A stretch of 10,094 nt of DNA from CAZAGD01 sp049699975 (GCA_049699975.1 JBNAWB010000133.1:1-10094), one strand, 5' to 3'. Positions 1 to 7,381 are shown, counted from the first letter of the stretch. The notes: generated from the sequence alone by a model not told the origin. Numbers and translations: made by a program.

Positions 1-1
1 A

Positions 2-130
2 ATAGGGAGGGTTTTTGGGATAAAGGGTGCTGCTGTAAGTATTATTCTTAAGAAGATTGAAAAGGAAATTGATGTTTCAAAACATCTCAGAGCAGAGATT
101 AAGGAACTTAAGAGTAAATGCCTCAATTAA
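2..130 (+). CDS. C-terminal fragment of a REP-associated (Y1/IS200-like) transposase, cut by the window edge
   Basis: An open frame runs in from the left edge and ends at TAA 128-130. It gives 42 residues, starting IGRVFGIKGAAVS and ending in a lysine-rich helix. The pattern IGxxFGIKGxAVS followed by a charged helix resembles the DnaA-like helix-turn-helix tail found at the C-terminus of many Y1 (HUH) transposases of the REP-associated type. The N-terminal catalytic part with the HUH motif and the tyrosine would lie outside the window, so the call rests on the tail alone. The motif GGTTTGACCCC (139-149), which I associate with the ends of such elements, follows the stop by only 8 bases and supports the reading. 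A DnaA C-terminal domain of another protein is the main alternative. Confidence 0.5.
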   Translation: MGRVFGIKGAAVSIILKKIEKEIDVSKHLRAEIKELKSKCLN

Positions 131-134
131 AGTT

Positions 135-154
135 TAAAGGTTTGACCCCCTTTA
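135..154 (+). repeat. Hairpin with GGTTTGACCCC core, possible right end of the IS200-like element
   Basis: TAAAGG (135-140) pairs with CCTTTA (149-154) around the 8-base loop TTTGACCC. It sits just after the transposase stop codon. IS200/IS605 and REP-associated elements end in sub-terminal hairpins that the HUH transposase recognises, so this may be the element end. That role is inferred from position. A weak terminator is the alternative. Confidence 0.35.
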
Positions 155-161
155 TTTATTG

Positions 162-191
162 CTATTTTCCACTTCGTAGGTGGAAAAATAG
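162..191. repeat. Imperfect inverted repeat (hairpin)
   Basis: CTATTTTCCAC (162-172) pairs with GTGGAAAAATAG (180-191), with one bulged A and a 7-base loop. It lies between the transposase-end hairpin and the terminator hairpin. It could belong to the mobile element end or add to the terminator region. Its A-rich arm supplies the T-run for a minus-strand transcript leaving the hydrolase gene. Confidence 0.45.
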
Positions 192-193
192 TG

Positions 194-234
194 GAAGACC
201 GCAGAAGCTTTGCTCTGCGGTCTTCTTATTTTTC
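194..234. terminator. Strong intrinsic terminator, probably bidirectional
   Basis: GAAGACCGCAG (194-204) is perfectly complementary to CTGCGGTCTTC (215-225). The stem has 11 pairs, extended by AGC/GCT across a bulged A. On the plus strand the stem is followed by TTATTTTTCT, a good U-tract. On the minus strand it is followed after three bases by CTATTTTTCC. It sits 33 bases beyond the stop codon of the minus-strand hydrolase and about 65 bases beyond the plus-strand transposase stop, so it can end both transcripts. Confidence 0.7.
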
Positions 235-257
235 TAATAGGTTTTTTAAGGCTGGTT

Positions 258-2336
258 TCAAGGGTCTATGGCCGGGCTACCTTCAAATAAAATTCCTTTT
301 CCCCAAGCCAAAGCAAAATATGGTTCGCGACTCTCCGCATGAACCCAGACATTTAATTTGCCAAGTTTGCCTTCACATCGATAGTAATCCAAAACCCTCT
401 TATCCCAATCTTTTTCGATTTCCCATTTTACCCAGCGGTTATCCAAGTTTATTAAACGGAGATAAACCCCTTTAGCCAAGGTATGAAGTTCAGCTGGACC
501 TTCGTAATTTAAAGAAGGCGTCTTTATTTTGGCCTGTCCGGAGAAGACGCGGGTTTTGGGATTAACAATAGGAAGAACAACAAAAGAAGGACGCATCTTG
601 TCATGATAAATGGTATTGGTTGCTATTAGCGCGTCATCAGCAGTGTCGATTATATATAGAGCATGACCTGTGTTAGTATTGCGGTCTCTCCTGGGGAAAT
701 TGCTGCTGGAAATATCAATTTGAATCCGATGCCCAGCTTTAAAGACTTGGCTGGTGTCTCCTAAATCAATGACAAATTCATAAACCTGCCCAGGATGTAA
801 TAGTTTCTCTTTTTTTAATGTGTCTCTATATCTGGCCCTAATGACGCCGTCTAAAACCAATATTTTCTTTCCATCTGGATAAACATCAATTAATTTGGCT
901 ACAAAATCTGTATCTTTACAATTAGAAGAGGCATGGAGAATTACTTTTACATTCCCAGAAATCTCAACATCATTTTTTAATTCTTCACTGGTATAAACTA
1001 AAACATCATCTCGGTTTGGTGGCTCCATGGGACTTTGGTCTGCAGGGCCGGAAGAATAATATAAATTTCTACCGCCCAAGGTAAGCAATGGATTTTTGGG
1101 ATCATAAGTGTAACTTAAAGGAGATTCTTTAGTCTTGGGATGTTTTGGAGAAAGGCTACCATCACTGTGGAGGTAGTAAATTTTTTCCTCCACATCAGGA
1201 AGGGGCCATGTATCTGCATAGGCCCATTTATTGGCTCCCATGCGATAATAATAAATTGGCGGTTCATCCATAATCCCGTTGTCAATGCCTTTTAGCCAGT
1301 AATCAAACCATTTGAAATAGTAATTCCAATAAGGAAAGGTATATGCAAACTGCAAATGGGTGAGATTAGTCATGACCAGCTTCTGGTTACCTATTTTTTT
1401 ATCTATGGTCTTATAGGCTTCCAAAGTACCCCGAGAAAACATGTCATACCAGCCGCCCATGTGTAAGCCAGGAACTTTGATCTTATCTTGAACGTCAAAA
1501 GGCGCATAAAGAGGATCCAAGGGACTGGGATGCAAAAGGACATCATTCCATTGGGGGAGAAGCTTGCTAATTCCTGGAAAGTCATAAAGAGGGAGACGCA
1601 TCCAGGAAGGTGATTCTAAGGGTTTTGTTAAATTGCCCATCACATCCGCATAGACTAAAGCCATTTCAGCTTTAGCTGCGGCCAGTTCTGCGGGTGTCAG
1701 ACCCAAGCTGTCATAATGCGACTGGGAAAGACCGTTATAAACATTTGAAGCCCTCCAGGCCAGGGTAGTTTCATATTCAAGGGCTCCACCTTCAAAAGAA
1801 AAGTTCTGAATTGAGTTTCCGCTGGCAATTGAAGGCGCAATGGCGACTAATTGGGGTGGCCTTTGGCCGGCAGTCATATAAGTTGTAATACCCATGGCTG
1901 ATAGTCCCCCCATGCCAATTTTCCCATTGCACCATGGTTGTTTAGCTACCCATTGAATTGTATCATAGCCATCTTGGCCATCATTTACTCTTGTCCAAAC
2001 GCCTTCGGATAAAAACCTTCCTCTGGTATCCTGGTAAACATACGCATAACCTTGCGCAGCTTGAGCATTTGGTAAAGCCGCACTGCATTTTCCACGGCCT
2101 CCATATCCACCTACTCCATAGGGTGTGGTAACGACAATTGTGGGATAAGGTCCAGGCCCCCAGATATCGGGATCAGGCAAAAACACTCTCGTGTATAATT
2201 TTACCCCATCGCGCATGGGAATATCATATTCAAGACATGACTGAGCAGGCCAGACTTGTGCAGGCGGTATAAAGTAGGCGGCAAAAACAAAAAGCAAAGC
2301 AAAAACAAAGGCGATTCTAAAAAGATTTCTTTTCAT
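258..2336 (-). CDS. Secreted CocE/NonD-family alpha/beta hydrolase (X-Pro dipeptidyl-peptidase S15 fold)
   Basis: This 692-residue protein should hydrolyse esters or amides outside the cytoplasm; the substrate cannot be told. A basic start and hydrophobic core (about residues 7-22) form a signal peptide or anchor. A cleavage site near the AQS at 31-33 is possible. The Peptidase_S15 domain follows (about 38-345): the GWYD motif supplies Asp298, GGLSAMG (143-149) carries the likely nucleophile Ser146, and His327 in NLTHLQ completes a plausible triad. The family's usual GPWTH motif is altered at the histidine. A PepX_C-like beta domain spans about 440-590, and roughly 95 further residues have no clear match. 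The start is supported by GAGGAGGG a few bases upstream. It is monocistronic, with a terminator at 194-234. Family assignment is secure; cocaine esterase, glutaryl acylase and X-Pro peptidase activities cannot be separated by eye. Confidence 0.88.
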   Translation of the reverse strand: MKRNLFRIAFVFALLFVFAAYFIPPAQVWPAQSCLEYDIPMRDGVKLYTRVFLPDPDIWGPGPYPTIVVTTPYGVGGYGGRGKCSAALPNAQAAQGYAYVYQDTRGRFLSEGVWTRVNDGQDGYDTIQWVAKQPWCNGKIGMGGLSAMGITTYMTAGQRPPQLVAIAPSIASGNSIQNFSFEGGALEYETTLAWRASNVYNGLSQSHYDSLGLTPAELAAAKAEMALVYADVMGNLTKPLESPSWMRLPLYDFPGISKLLPQWNDVLLHPSPLDPLYAPFDVQDKIKVPGLHMGGWYDMFSRGTLEAYKTIDKKIGNQKLVMTNLTHLQFAYTFPYWNYYFKWFDYWLKGIDNGIMDEPPIYYYRMGANKWAYADTWPLPDVEEKIYYLHSDGSLSPKHPKTKESPLSYTYDPKNPLLTLGGRNLYYSSGPADQSPMEPPNRDDVLVYTSEELKNDVEISGNVKVILHASSNCKDTDFVAKLIDVYPDGKKILVLDGVIRARYRDTLKKEKLLHPGQVYEFVIDLGDTSQVFKAGHRIQIDISSSNFPRRDRNTNTGHALYIIDTADDALIATNTIYHDKMRPSFVVLPIVNPKTRVFSGQAKIKTPSLNYEGPAELHTLAKGVYLRLINLDNRWVKWEIEKDWDKRVLDYYRCEGKLGKLNVWVHAESREPYFALAWGKGILFEGSPAIDP

Positions 2337-2380
2337 TTTTCCCTCCTCTGATAATTTTACGTATTGCTAAAAATCATTTT

Positions 2381-2540
2381 CCCTCTCCCTCTTAAGGCTG
2401 GGTCGTCATGTCATCGCGAGGGAGTGCAGCTACCGTGGCGATCTCGTAACGTACTGAAATTAAAGAGATGGCCACGCTCCCCCGCCTCGAGTGCGGGGTC
2501 GCTCGCCATGACGGAATACAGTCTCCTAAGGGAGAGGGCC
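2381..2540. repeat. Nested palindromic element, MITE/REP-like
   Basis: About 160 bases fold as a long imperfect palindrome. The outer arms are CCCTCTCCCTCTTAAGG (2381-2397) and CCTAAGGGAGAGGG (2525-2538). The middle arms are GTCATCGCGAG (2410-2420) and CTCGCCATGAC (2502-2512), with one mismatch. The inner arms are CGTGGCGATCTC (2434-2445) and GAGATGGCCACG (2465-2476), with one mismatch. The right half also contains its own CCCGC/GCGGG hairpin (2481-2496). The GTCATxGCGAGxxA...GTGGCxATCTC wording resembles a palindromic dispersed repeat seen in many bacterial genomes. No coding sequence is present inside. It lies just upstream of the hydrolase start. Confidence 0.65.
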
Positions 2541-2654
2541 AGGGTGCAGAGTCATAAGAGTGTTTTTTTAAATTTCTCCATAATTACTGCTAAGTATCAG
2601 GAGCTGTCTCCTTAGAGTTCTGGCAAACCCCCTCAGCCCTTTCACCCAATCCTT

Positions 2655-2675
2655 TCTCCCCCTCGAAGGGGGAGA
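2655..2675. repeat. C/G-rich hairpin, possible half of a REP-like element
   Basis: TCTCCCCCT and AGGGGGAGA form a nine-pair stem around the CGA loop. The flanking text (CCCCTCAGCCCTTTCACCC, 2629-2647) resembles the C-rich left half of the widespread CCCTCxCCCT...AGGGxGAGGG repeats, and shares wording with the outer arms of the palindrome at 2381-2540. No T-run follows on the plus strand, so it is not a good terminator. Confidence 0.45.
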
Positions 2676-2871
2676 TTTCCTCTTTTGATTCCCTCTGGTC
2701 CAAATCTGCTTTTCAGGAAACTTTTAACAATCTCTATTCTTAATCTTTTATTTATTTTCTGGCAGGTTCTCTTGCGAATATTAGCTTGGCTTATTTAAAT
2801 CAATGGAAAATGGATAATGCACCTTCACTCTTATATCAATTTGTTTTTTTGGGAATTTATTGACTCTGGGG

Positions 2872-2909
2872 AAACCCTCCACGGAATATAGAAATTCCCT
2901 GGAGGGTTT
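2872..2909. repeat. Long stem-loop, possible terminator
   Basis: AAACCCTCCA (2872-2881) pairs perfectly with TGGAGGGTTT (2900-2909). After one C-C mismatch, GGAAT (2883-2887) pairs with ATTCC (2894-2898) around a 6-base loop. The strong stem is followed on the plus strand by ATTTAGGCATTTTTC, a poor U-tract. No plus-strand gene precedes it, and the minus-strand RNase gene ends 325 bases away. A relic of a lost gene's terminator or a mobile repeat are both possible. Confidence 0.4.
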
Positions 2910-3234
2910 ATTTAGGCATTTTTCTAAAAATCCTCCACCTCATTTTATTTAAAGAGGAAAAATTAAGGTTAATTATTTGCGGGAAAATCTAAAATCTGTA
3001 AATTGAAGCAAATAAAATGCCGTTTGATAATTTATTGATTTTAAATACTTTTTTTCGTTTTTCAGATTTTAAATTCTGTAAATTTTTCCGACACAGAATA
3101 GGGAAAATTAGATAAAAAGGGGCTAATAAATTAAAAATATTTGTCTTTTTATTTACCTAATATTTTGTAAAGAAAGTTTACATTTTTAATTCGTCCCATA
3201 AAACATTTATCTGCTTCCCAAATTGGAATAATCA

Positions 3235-4893
3235 TCAGCGGCTGCTTTTCCAGAAAGAAGGCGGCCAGAATAATTTCTTTAAGAAACTTTCTTTGGTCTC
3301 TTTTTTGAGTTCTTCTATGGCCATGCGGTCAGCATCTTCCAAAGAGACTTTGGGGGCTGCTTCGGCAGGAGAAACTGCTCCTTTCTCTAATATTCCTTCC
3401 TTAGGAAGGGGCGCTTCTTTACGGGTAAAATTTAAATTATACTGGTGGCTGAGAAGGTCAGCACGGCCCACGATCTGGATGGTCAGGCCATAGATTTTTT
3501 CCAGGCGCAGCAGGGTGGATTTCTTTTGATTGAGGAGATAGGTAGCAACTTCATCGGGTAATTCCATGCGTAAAGAAGTGCAGTCTCCTTGGGCCAGAGT
3601 ATGTTGAATTTTGCGTAAGGCCGATAAAGCTGCCGCCTCTGTAGATTTTTCCAGGCCTGTTCCTTGACAGTGGCGACAGGGAATAAAAATGCGCTCGCTA
3701 ACCGCCGGGCGCAGCCGCTGGCGAGATAATTCTAATAAACCGAATGAGCTGATTCGCCCCATCTCCGTATGGGCTTTATCTCTTTTCAAAGCTTGGCGCA
3801 AAGATTTTTCGACCTCTAATTTGTGGCGGCGGTCGCGCATGTCAATAAAATCGATAACTATTAAACCGCCGAGGTCGCGGAGGCGTAACTGGCGGGCAAT
3901 TTCCTGAGTAGCCTCTAAGTTAGTATGGAACGCAGTTTCTTCTATACTCCGGCTTTGAGCCCCGCGGCCGGAATTTACATCAATGGCTACCAAAGCCTCC
4001 GTAGGGTCAATAACGATTGAGCCGCCGGATTTCAAATAAACTTTTCTTTCATAGATGGTCTCAATTTGTTTTTCCAATTCGTATTTCGAGAAAAGGGGCT
4101 TTTTATCGCCATAGAACCTTACTCGATTTTGGTAACGAGGCATAAAGGTACGGAAAAAATCTTTCGCTTTATTAAAAACATCCTTTTGGTCAATTAGAAC
4201 CTCTTCTATGTCGGAGGTAAAATAATCGCGCAAAACGCGGATAGCAAAATCCCGCTCTTGGTAAATAAGCGAAGGCGCGGGAGATCTTTGAGCTTCCTTT
4301 AAAATATTTTTCCAGAGGCGGAGGAGATACTGCAGGTCTTTATTAAGCTCATTTTTGCTCCGGCCTAGTCCAGCCGTACGCACAATTAAGCCCATTCCCG
4401 GAGGGATATCTAATTGGTGAAGGGTTGCTTTTATTTTTTGCCGCTCTTTCTCGTCTTCGATTTTACGCGAGATTCCTCCTCCTCTGCTCCCGGGCATAAG
4501 GACTAAGTATCTCCCGGGGAGGGAGATATATGTAGTAAGCGCCGCCCCCTTACTCCCGCTCTCCTCTTTTTCTACTTGCACCAAAACTTCCTGGGATGGT
4601 CTGATGAGCTCAGACATGGGCAAGCGCGGGCCGGGAGGATAATCTTTCTTTTCCGCGGCATAATAATCAGGATGAATTTCACTAAAGGGAAGAAAGCCAT
4701 GCCGGGGGCCTCCATAATCCACAAAAGCAGCTTGCAGGCCTGGTTCTATGTTCACTATTTTCCCTTTATAAATATTTCCCCGCGTTAATTCTTGTAGGGA
4801 ACTTTCGATTACTAATTCAGTTAAAATTCCATCTTCCACGATGGCCATCCGACTTTCTTCAGGATCGAGGGCATTAATGAGCATTTTTTGCAT
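3235..4893 (-). CDS. Ribonuclease E/G family endoribonuclease
   Basis: This 552-residue protein is a cytoplasmic single-strand endoribonuclease of the RNase E/G family, acting in rRNA maturation and mRNA turnover. An S1 RNA-binding domain covers about residues 36-125. The 5'-sensor and RNase H-like parts follow. The DNase I-like catalytic subdomain holds the metal-binding aspartates Asp305 in DVNSG and Asp348 in DFIDM. CRHC (406-409) is the family's zinc-link. The conserved MGR...GLLELSRQR block is intact (378-393). Length is close to RNase G plus a tail; the long disordered scaffold of enterobacterial RNase E is absent. Residues 495-552 are acidic, then end in a hydrophobic/basic segment (SFLKKLFWPPSFWK). 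AGGGGGA lies 10 bases before the ATG. The gene starts 6 bases after the amidohydrolase stop, so the two are co-transcribed. Residue 4 is also Met and a possible start. Confidence 0.95.
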   Translation of the reverse strand: MQKMLINALDPEESRMAIVEDGILTELVIESSLQELTRGNIYKGKIVNIEPGLQAAFVDYGGPRHGFLPFSEIHPDYYAAEKKDYPPGPRLPMSELIRPSQEVLVQVEKEESGSKGAALTTYISLPGRYLVLMPGSRGGGISRKIEDEKERQKIKATLHQLDIPPGMGLIVRTAGLGRSKNELNKDLQYLLRLWKNILKEAQRSPAPSLIYQERDFAIRVLRDYFTSDIEEVLIDQKDVFNKAKDFFRTFMPRYQNRVRFYGDKKPLFSKYELEKQIETIYERKVYLKSGGSIVIDPTEALVAIDVNSGRGAQSRSIEETAFHTNLEATQEIARQLRLRDLGGLIVIDFIDMRDRRHKLEVEKSLRQALKRDKAHTEMGRISSFGLLELSRQRLRPAVSERIFIPCRHCQGTGLEKSTEAAALSALRKIQHTLAQGDCTSLRMELPDEVATYLLNQKKSTLLRLEKIYGLTIQIVGRADLLSHQYNLNFTRKEAPLPKEGILEKGAVSPAEAAPKVSLEDADRMAIEELKKETKESFLKKLFWPPSFWKSSR

Positions 4894-4899
4894 ATATAA

Positions 4900-5760
4900 T
4901 CATTCCCCCTTTTTAGGCTTTATTAATAATTTTTGAAAATTTAATTTTTTAATTTTCTCTTGCCAACGGGCAGGCAAGCCGATGCGGGTCATCTCCGCGA
5001 AATAACGCGCTGGAGAAATAAGCGGATAATCACTGCCGAATAGTATCTTATTTGGTCCCAGAATGTCTATGGCCACAGAATAAATTTTAGGATGGTAAAG
5101 AAAGGGAGATGCAGCGGTATCGTAGTAAACATGGCGGGCAACTTGGGCTACTTCAGGCATAAGTTCATAGAAAAAAAACCCTCCACCCCAGTGGGCTAAA
5201 ATTATTGGTTGATCAGGGAGCGCCTGAATAAGTTGATAAATTTCTTTCAAGGAGCTTAAAGTTTTCCCGGGATAGGTATGCCCCACAGGTTCATTAGTAT
5301 GCAACAAAAGTGGTAATCCCTGGGCAGCAAAAGGCCGCATAATGGAGGTTAGTTTTTGGCGTCTTTCCGCAGTAATTCCTCCTTGATAAAAAGCAATTTC
5401 ACCAATGCCGCCTATTCCTTTATTTAGGGTCCGTTCTATCTCCCGCCGGGCTAAACGCACAGAAGCAAAAGAAAAAGTGATAAAAGGAATTAAACGTTGC
5501 GGATAGAGGAAATGACAGTGCAGAAGATAATCATTTCCTGCGCGGCAGAGAACCGGATCTTGCCAGGGGAAACCGCAGATGACACTTTTTTCGATCCCGT
5601 GGCGATCCATATTATTAAGCAAATCTTCTAAGCTCGTTAGGCGGGCTTGGGGGTTCTCGTAAAGAAGGCGAAAGTTCTCGTCCCGCCGGCAAAAGGGCGA
5701 GCGGTTTTTTTGCACCTCTTCGGGGAATAAATGCGTATGCATATCGATAACTGCATCCAT
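4900..5760 (-). CDS. TIM-barrel metal-dependent hydrolase (amidohydrolase 2 family)
   Basis: This 286-residue protein has the amidohydrolase_2 pattern. HTH near the N-terminus gives the metal ligands His8 and His10 (MHTH). GEI includes Glu121, which may bridge the metals. His154 lies in LLLHTNEP, His190 in ILAHWGG, and the catalytic Asp244 in LFGSDYPL. The family hydrolyses or decarboxylates small cyclic or carboxylated substrates; the actual substrate is unknown. Members of this type often sit beside housekeeping genes, and here the gene is first in a pair with RNase E/G. The start is supported by AGGAGG at 5771-5776, ten bases upstream. There is no signal peptide, so it is cytoplasmic. Confidence 0.88.
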   Translation of the reverse strand: MDAVIDMHTHLFPEEVQKNRSPFCRRDENFRLLYENPQARLTSLEDLLNNMDRHGIEKSVICGFPWQDPVLCRAGNDYLLHCHFLYPQRLIPFITFSFASVRLARREIERTLNKGIGGIGEIAFYQGGITAERRQKLTSIMRPFAAQGLPLLLHTNEPVGHTYPGKTLSSLKEIYQLIQALPDQPIILAHWGGGFFFYELMPEVAQVARHVYYDTAASPFLYHPKIYSVAIDILGPNKILFGSDYPLISPARYFAEMTRIGLPARWQEKIKKLNFQKLLIKPKKGE

Positions 5761-5841
5761 GCTCTAAAAGGCCTCCTGGGGGATTAAGGCGTGATTTATT
5801 GGCCATCCTTTAGGGCAAAAGATGGTTTCCTGCAAGTCTTG

Positions 5842-5871
5842 TTGGGCAATAAAAAATATGCTAAATATATT
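5842..5871 (+). promoter_or_regulatory. Weak candidate promoter for the zinc-ribbon gene
   Basis: TTGGGC (5842-5847) and TATATT (5866-5871) are separated by 18 bases, in the gap between divergent genes. The -10 differs from consensus at one position but the -35 at three. Surrounding sequence is strongly AT-rich, so chance matches are likely. Confidence 0.25.
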
Positions 5872-5905
5872 TTTAATTTTAAGGATGAAGGAAAGGATTA
5901 TCTTC

Positions 5906-6160
5906 ATGAAATGTCCTCATTGTGGTCAGTCTTTAGGAGACCAAAAGTGCTCTGCTTGCGGTACTGAGCTTCTGCCGGCCAGTAATTTCTGTCACCAATG
6001 CGGTGTAGCTCTGAAAACGACCGCTCCATCTGCAGTAGAGGTGGAAGAGGAAGAAGAAATTGATTTTTCCAAGCGGATTCTCTGCAGTGACGGAACTTGC
6101 ATTGGGGTCATTAACGAAAAAGGCATCTGCAAAGTATGCGGCAAGCCTTATGCCGGTTAA
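5906..6160 (+). CDS. Small zinc-ribbon protein with ten cysteines
   Basis: This 84-residue protein carries CPHC (3-6) and CSAC (15-18), which form one zinc ribbon, then CHQC (29-32). An acidic linker (45-53, mostly Glu) follows. The C-terminal module has C60, C65, C75 and C78 (ILCSDGTCIGVI...CKVCGKPY). The last module is a wording I recognise from small proteins of Desulfobacterota; its function is unknown to me. Zinc binding and a role as an adaptor or RNA/protein binder are inferences. I chose the ATG at 5906 because AAGGAAAGG lies at the right distance upstream and the protein then opens at the first CxxC. In-frame ATGs at 5822 and 5885 would add residues that look non-coding. It diverges from the amidohydrolase and converges on the PBP gene with a 12-base gap. 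Confidence 0.8.
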   Translation: MKCPHCGQSLGDQKCSACGTELLPASNFCHQCGVALKTTAPSAVEVEEEEEIDFSKRILCSDGTCIGVINEKGICKVCGKPYAG

Positions 6161-6172
6161 GAAATTGAGAAA

Positions 6173-7381
6173 TTAATTGATTTCATCCCGAAAAAATTCC
6201 TTTAAGAATTCTCGGGCCAAAATAGTTCCTTTTACTTTGTGTCCGTTTTGGTTTATAGTCAAAGCGGAAAAAGCAATCCGCGGATTCTCCACAGGAGCAA
6301 AACCTATAAACCAATCGTAAAGTCCGGGCGGGTTTTGGCCAGAAAGATGGCCCGTTTTCCCACAAATAGTAACGTTCTTTAAAAATTTTTTTTCAGTAGG
6401 CTGGAAAGTTTTAGCCGCCGTACCATCTTCCACGGTTCTGATCATCATGCGCGTTAATTCTAAGGCAGTCTTAGAAGAAATAGGCTGATCGATGATGGCC
6501 GGTTTGGCTTCATAAATTTTTTGCTGCTGGTGGTTATGGATGGCGGCAATCAAGTAAGGGCGCATCATCACCCCTCGATTGGCAATTAAACTGGCGATCA
6601 TGGCGGCGTGCAGAGGGTTCAGAGTAACTTCCCCAAAACCAGCTCCGCAGCGGGCGAGTTCATAAGATTCTTCAGGAATGAGAGCTTGGCTTGGCTCTAA
6701 GGAATAATCAAAAGGCAGGGGTTGGTTAAAACCAAAAGCGGCCGAAAATTGGCGCAATGATTGAGCCCCTAAGAGTTTAGAAGCTATTCTTCCAAAAACT
6801 ACATTGTTAGATTTCCCTAAGGCCTCATCAAAATTAATCCGCCGTTCCCTTTTATTTTCCTGCAATTTCTGGGGCGTAAGCAGGTATTGGTTCCCCCGAA
6901 AAAAAACAGTAGAATTATAGGCGAGGACTCCTTTTTCTAAAGCTCCCGCGGCAGTAACTATTTTAAAAATTGAAGCAGCTGGGTAGGAGGCTTTTTGCCA
7001 AATACCCGGATAAGAAGGATTTTCTTGGGCATAGTCAGCCAAAACCAAAATTCTCCCGTTTTGAGGCTCCAGAGCAATAAAAGATGCATACGCGGGGCGG
7101 TGGGCACGAAGATACTCCCAAACCCAAATTTGTAGGGCTGGATCGAGGGTATAGATCAAACGGCAAGATTGGTAATCTTCTATGTATTTTCCAGCCATAA
7201 TTTTTTCAAAGCGGGGAAGCGTGGTCAGGGGCCGAGGGAGCGGGTTTGAATTATGAGGAGGAGCTTCTGGCGCAGCCCATACTGACCAGGGGCAGGCAAT
7301 AAGGATAATTAAAAAAAAGAATAAATATTTAATTTTTCTAAGGTGTGTTCTCTTTTTTTGCTTCACGCTTTTTCTCTCCAT
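6173..7381 (-). CDS. Short penicillin-binding transpeptidase, class B-like
   Basis: This 402-residue protein should cross-link peptidoglycan in the periplasm. A basic N-terminus is followed by one membrane segment (about 18-36), which anchors it or is cleaved. The transpeptidase domain is complete: the SxxK serine is Ser137 (SIFK 137-140), the SxN motif is SNN (191-193), and KTG is 342-344. The usual N-terminal PBP dimerisation domain of class B PBPs is missing, with only about 40 residues between the membrane segment and the transpeptidase domain. It is thus much shorter than FtsI or PBP2. The start is uncertain: the ATG at 7381 has no Shine-Dalgarno. An in-frame GTG at 7364-7366 lies 7 bases after GGAGAG and is a good alternative (residue 6). 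The 5' end overlaps the upstream PIN-toxin gene, so translation is probably coupled. It is third in the vapB-vapC-PBP order. Confidence 0.88.
   Translation of the reverse strand: MERKSVKQKKRTHLRKIKYLFFFLIILIACPWSVWAAPEAPPHNSNPLPRPLTTLPRFEKIMAGKYIEDYQSCRLIYTLDPALQIWVWEYLRAHRPAYASFIALEPQNGRILVLADYAQENPSYPGIWQKASYPAASIFKIVTAAGALEKGVLAYNSTVFFRGNQYLLTPQKLQENKRERRINFDEALGKSNNVVFGRIASKLLGAQSLRQFSAAFGFNQPLPFDYSLEPSQALIPEESYELARCGAGFGEVTLNPLHAAMIASLIANRGVMMRPYLIAAIHNHQQQKIYEAKPAIIDQPISSKTALELTRMMIRTVEDGTAAKTFQPTEKKFLKNVTICGKTGHLSGQNPPGLYDWFIGFAPVENPRIAFSALTINQNGHKVKGTILAREFLKEFFRDEIN

Larger units (their letters stand above)
2546..3234. other. Gene-free AT-rich interval with scattered hairpins
   Basis: No convincing gene is seen on either strand over about 690 bases between the palindromic element and the end of the RNase E/G gene. 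The contents are a C-rich stretch with a hairpin (2655-2675), a longer stem-loop (2872-2909), and AT-rich sequence. In the AT-rich part, AATCTAAAATCTG (2986-2998) is nearly inverted at CAGATTTTAAATT (3063-3075), and (A)ATCTGTAAATT recurs as ATTCTGTAAATT. A weak TGTAAA/TTTACA hairpin (3166-3182) about 50 bases past the RNase stop could help end that transcript. The stretch reads like decayed repeats or lost coding sequence. Confidence 0.5.

Noticed and set aside
191..475. 94-residue plus-strand frame at the hydrolase 3' end
   Set aside because: It starts in the terminator hairpin and lies opposite the hydrolase coding sequence.
1403..1585. 60-residue minus-strand frame inside the hydrolase gene
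   Set aside because: It is a shadow in another frame of a well-supported coding region, with no ribosome site or family pattern.
2364..2615. 83-residue plus-strand frame
   Set aside because: It is built from the palindromic repeat at 2381-2540; the peptide has no domain-like pattern and no ribosome site.
2655..2675. C/G hairpin as a terminator
   Set aside because: No T-run follows on either strand and no gene ends close by.
5822..5905. N-terminal extension of the zinc-ribbon protein
   Set aside because: The AT-rich extension looks like promoter/leader sequence, and a good ribosome site favours the ATG at 5906.
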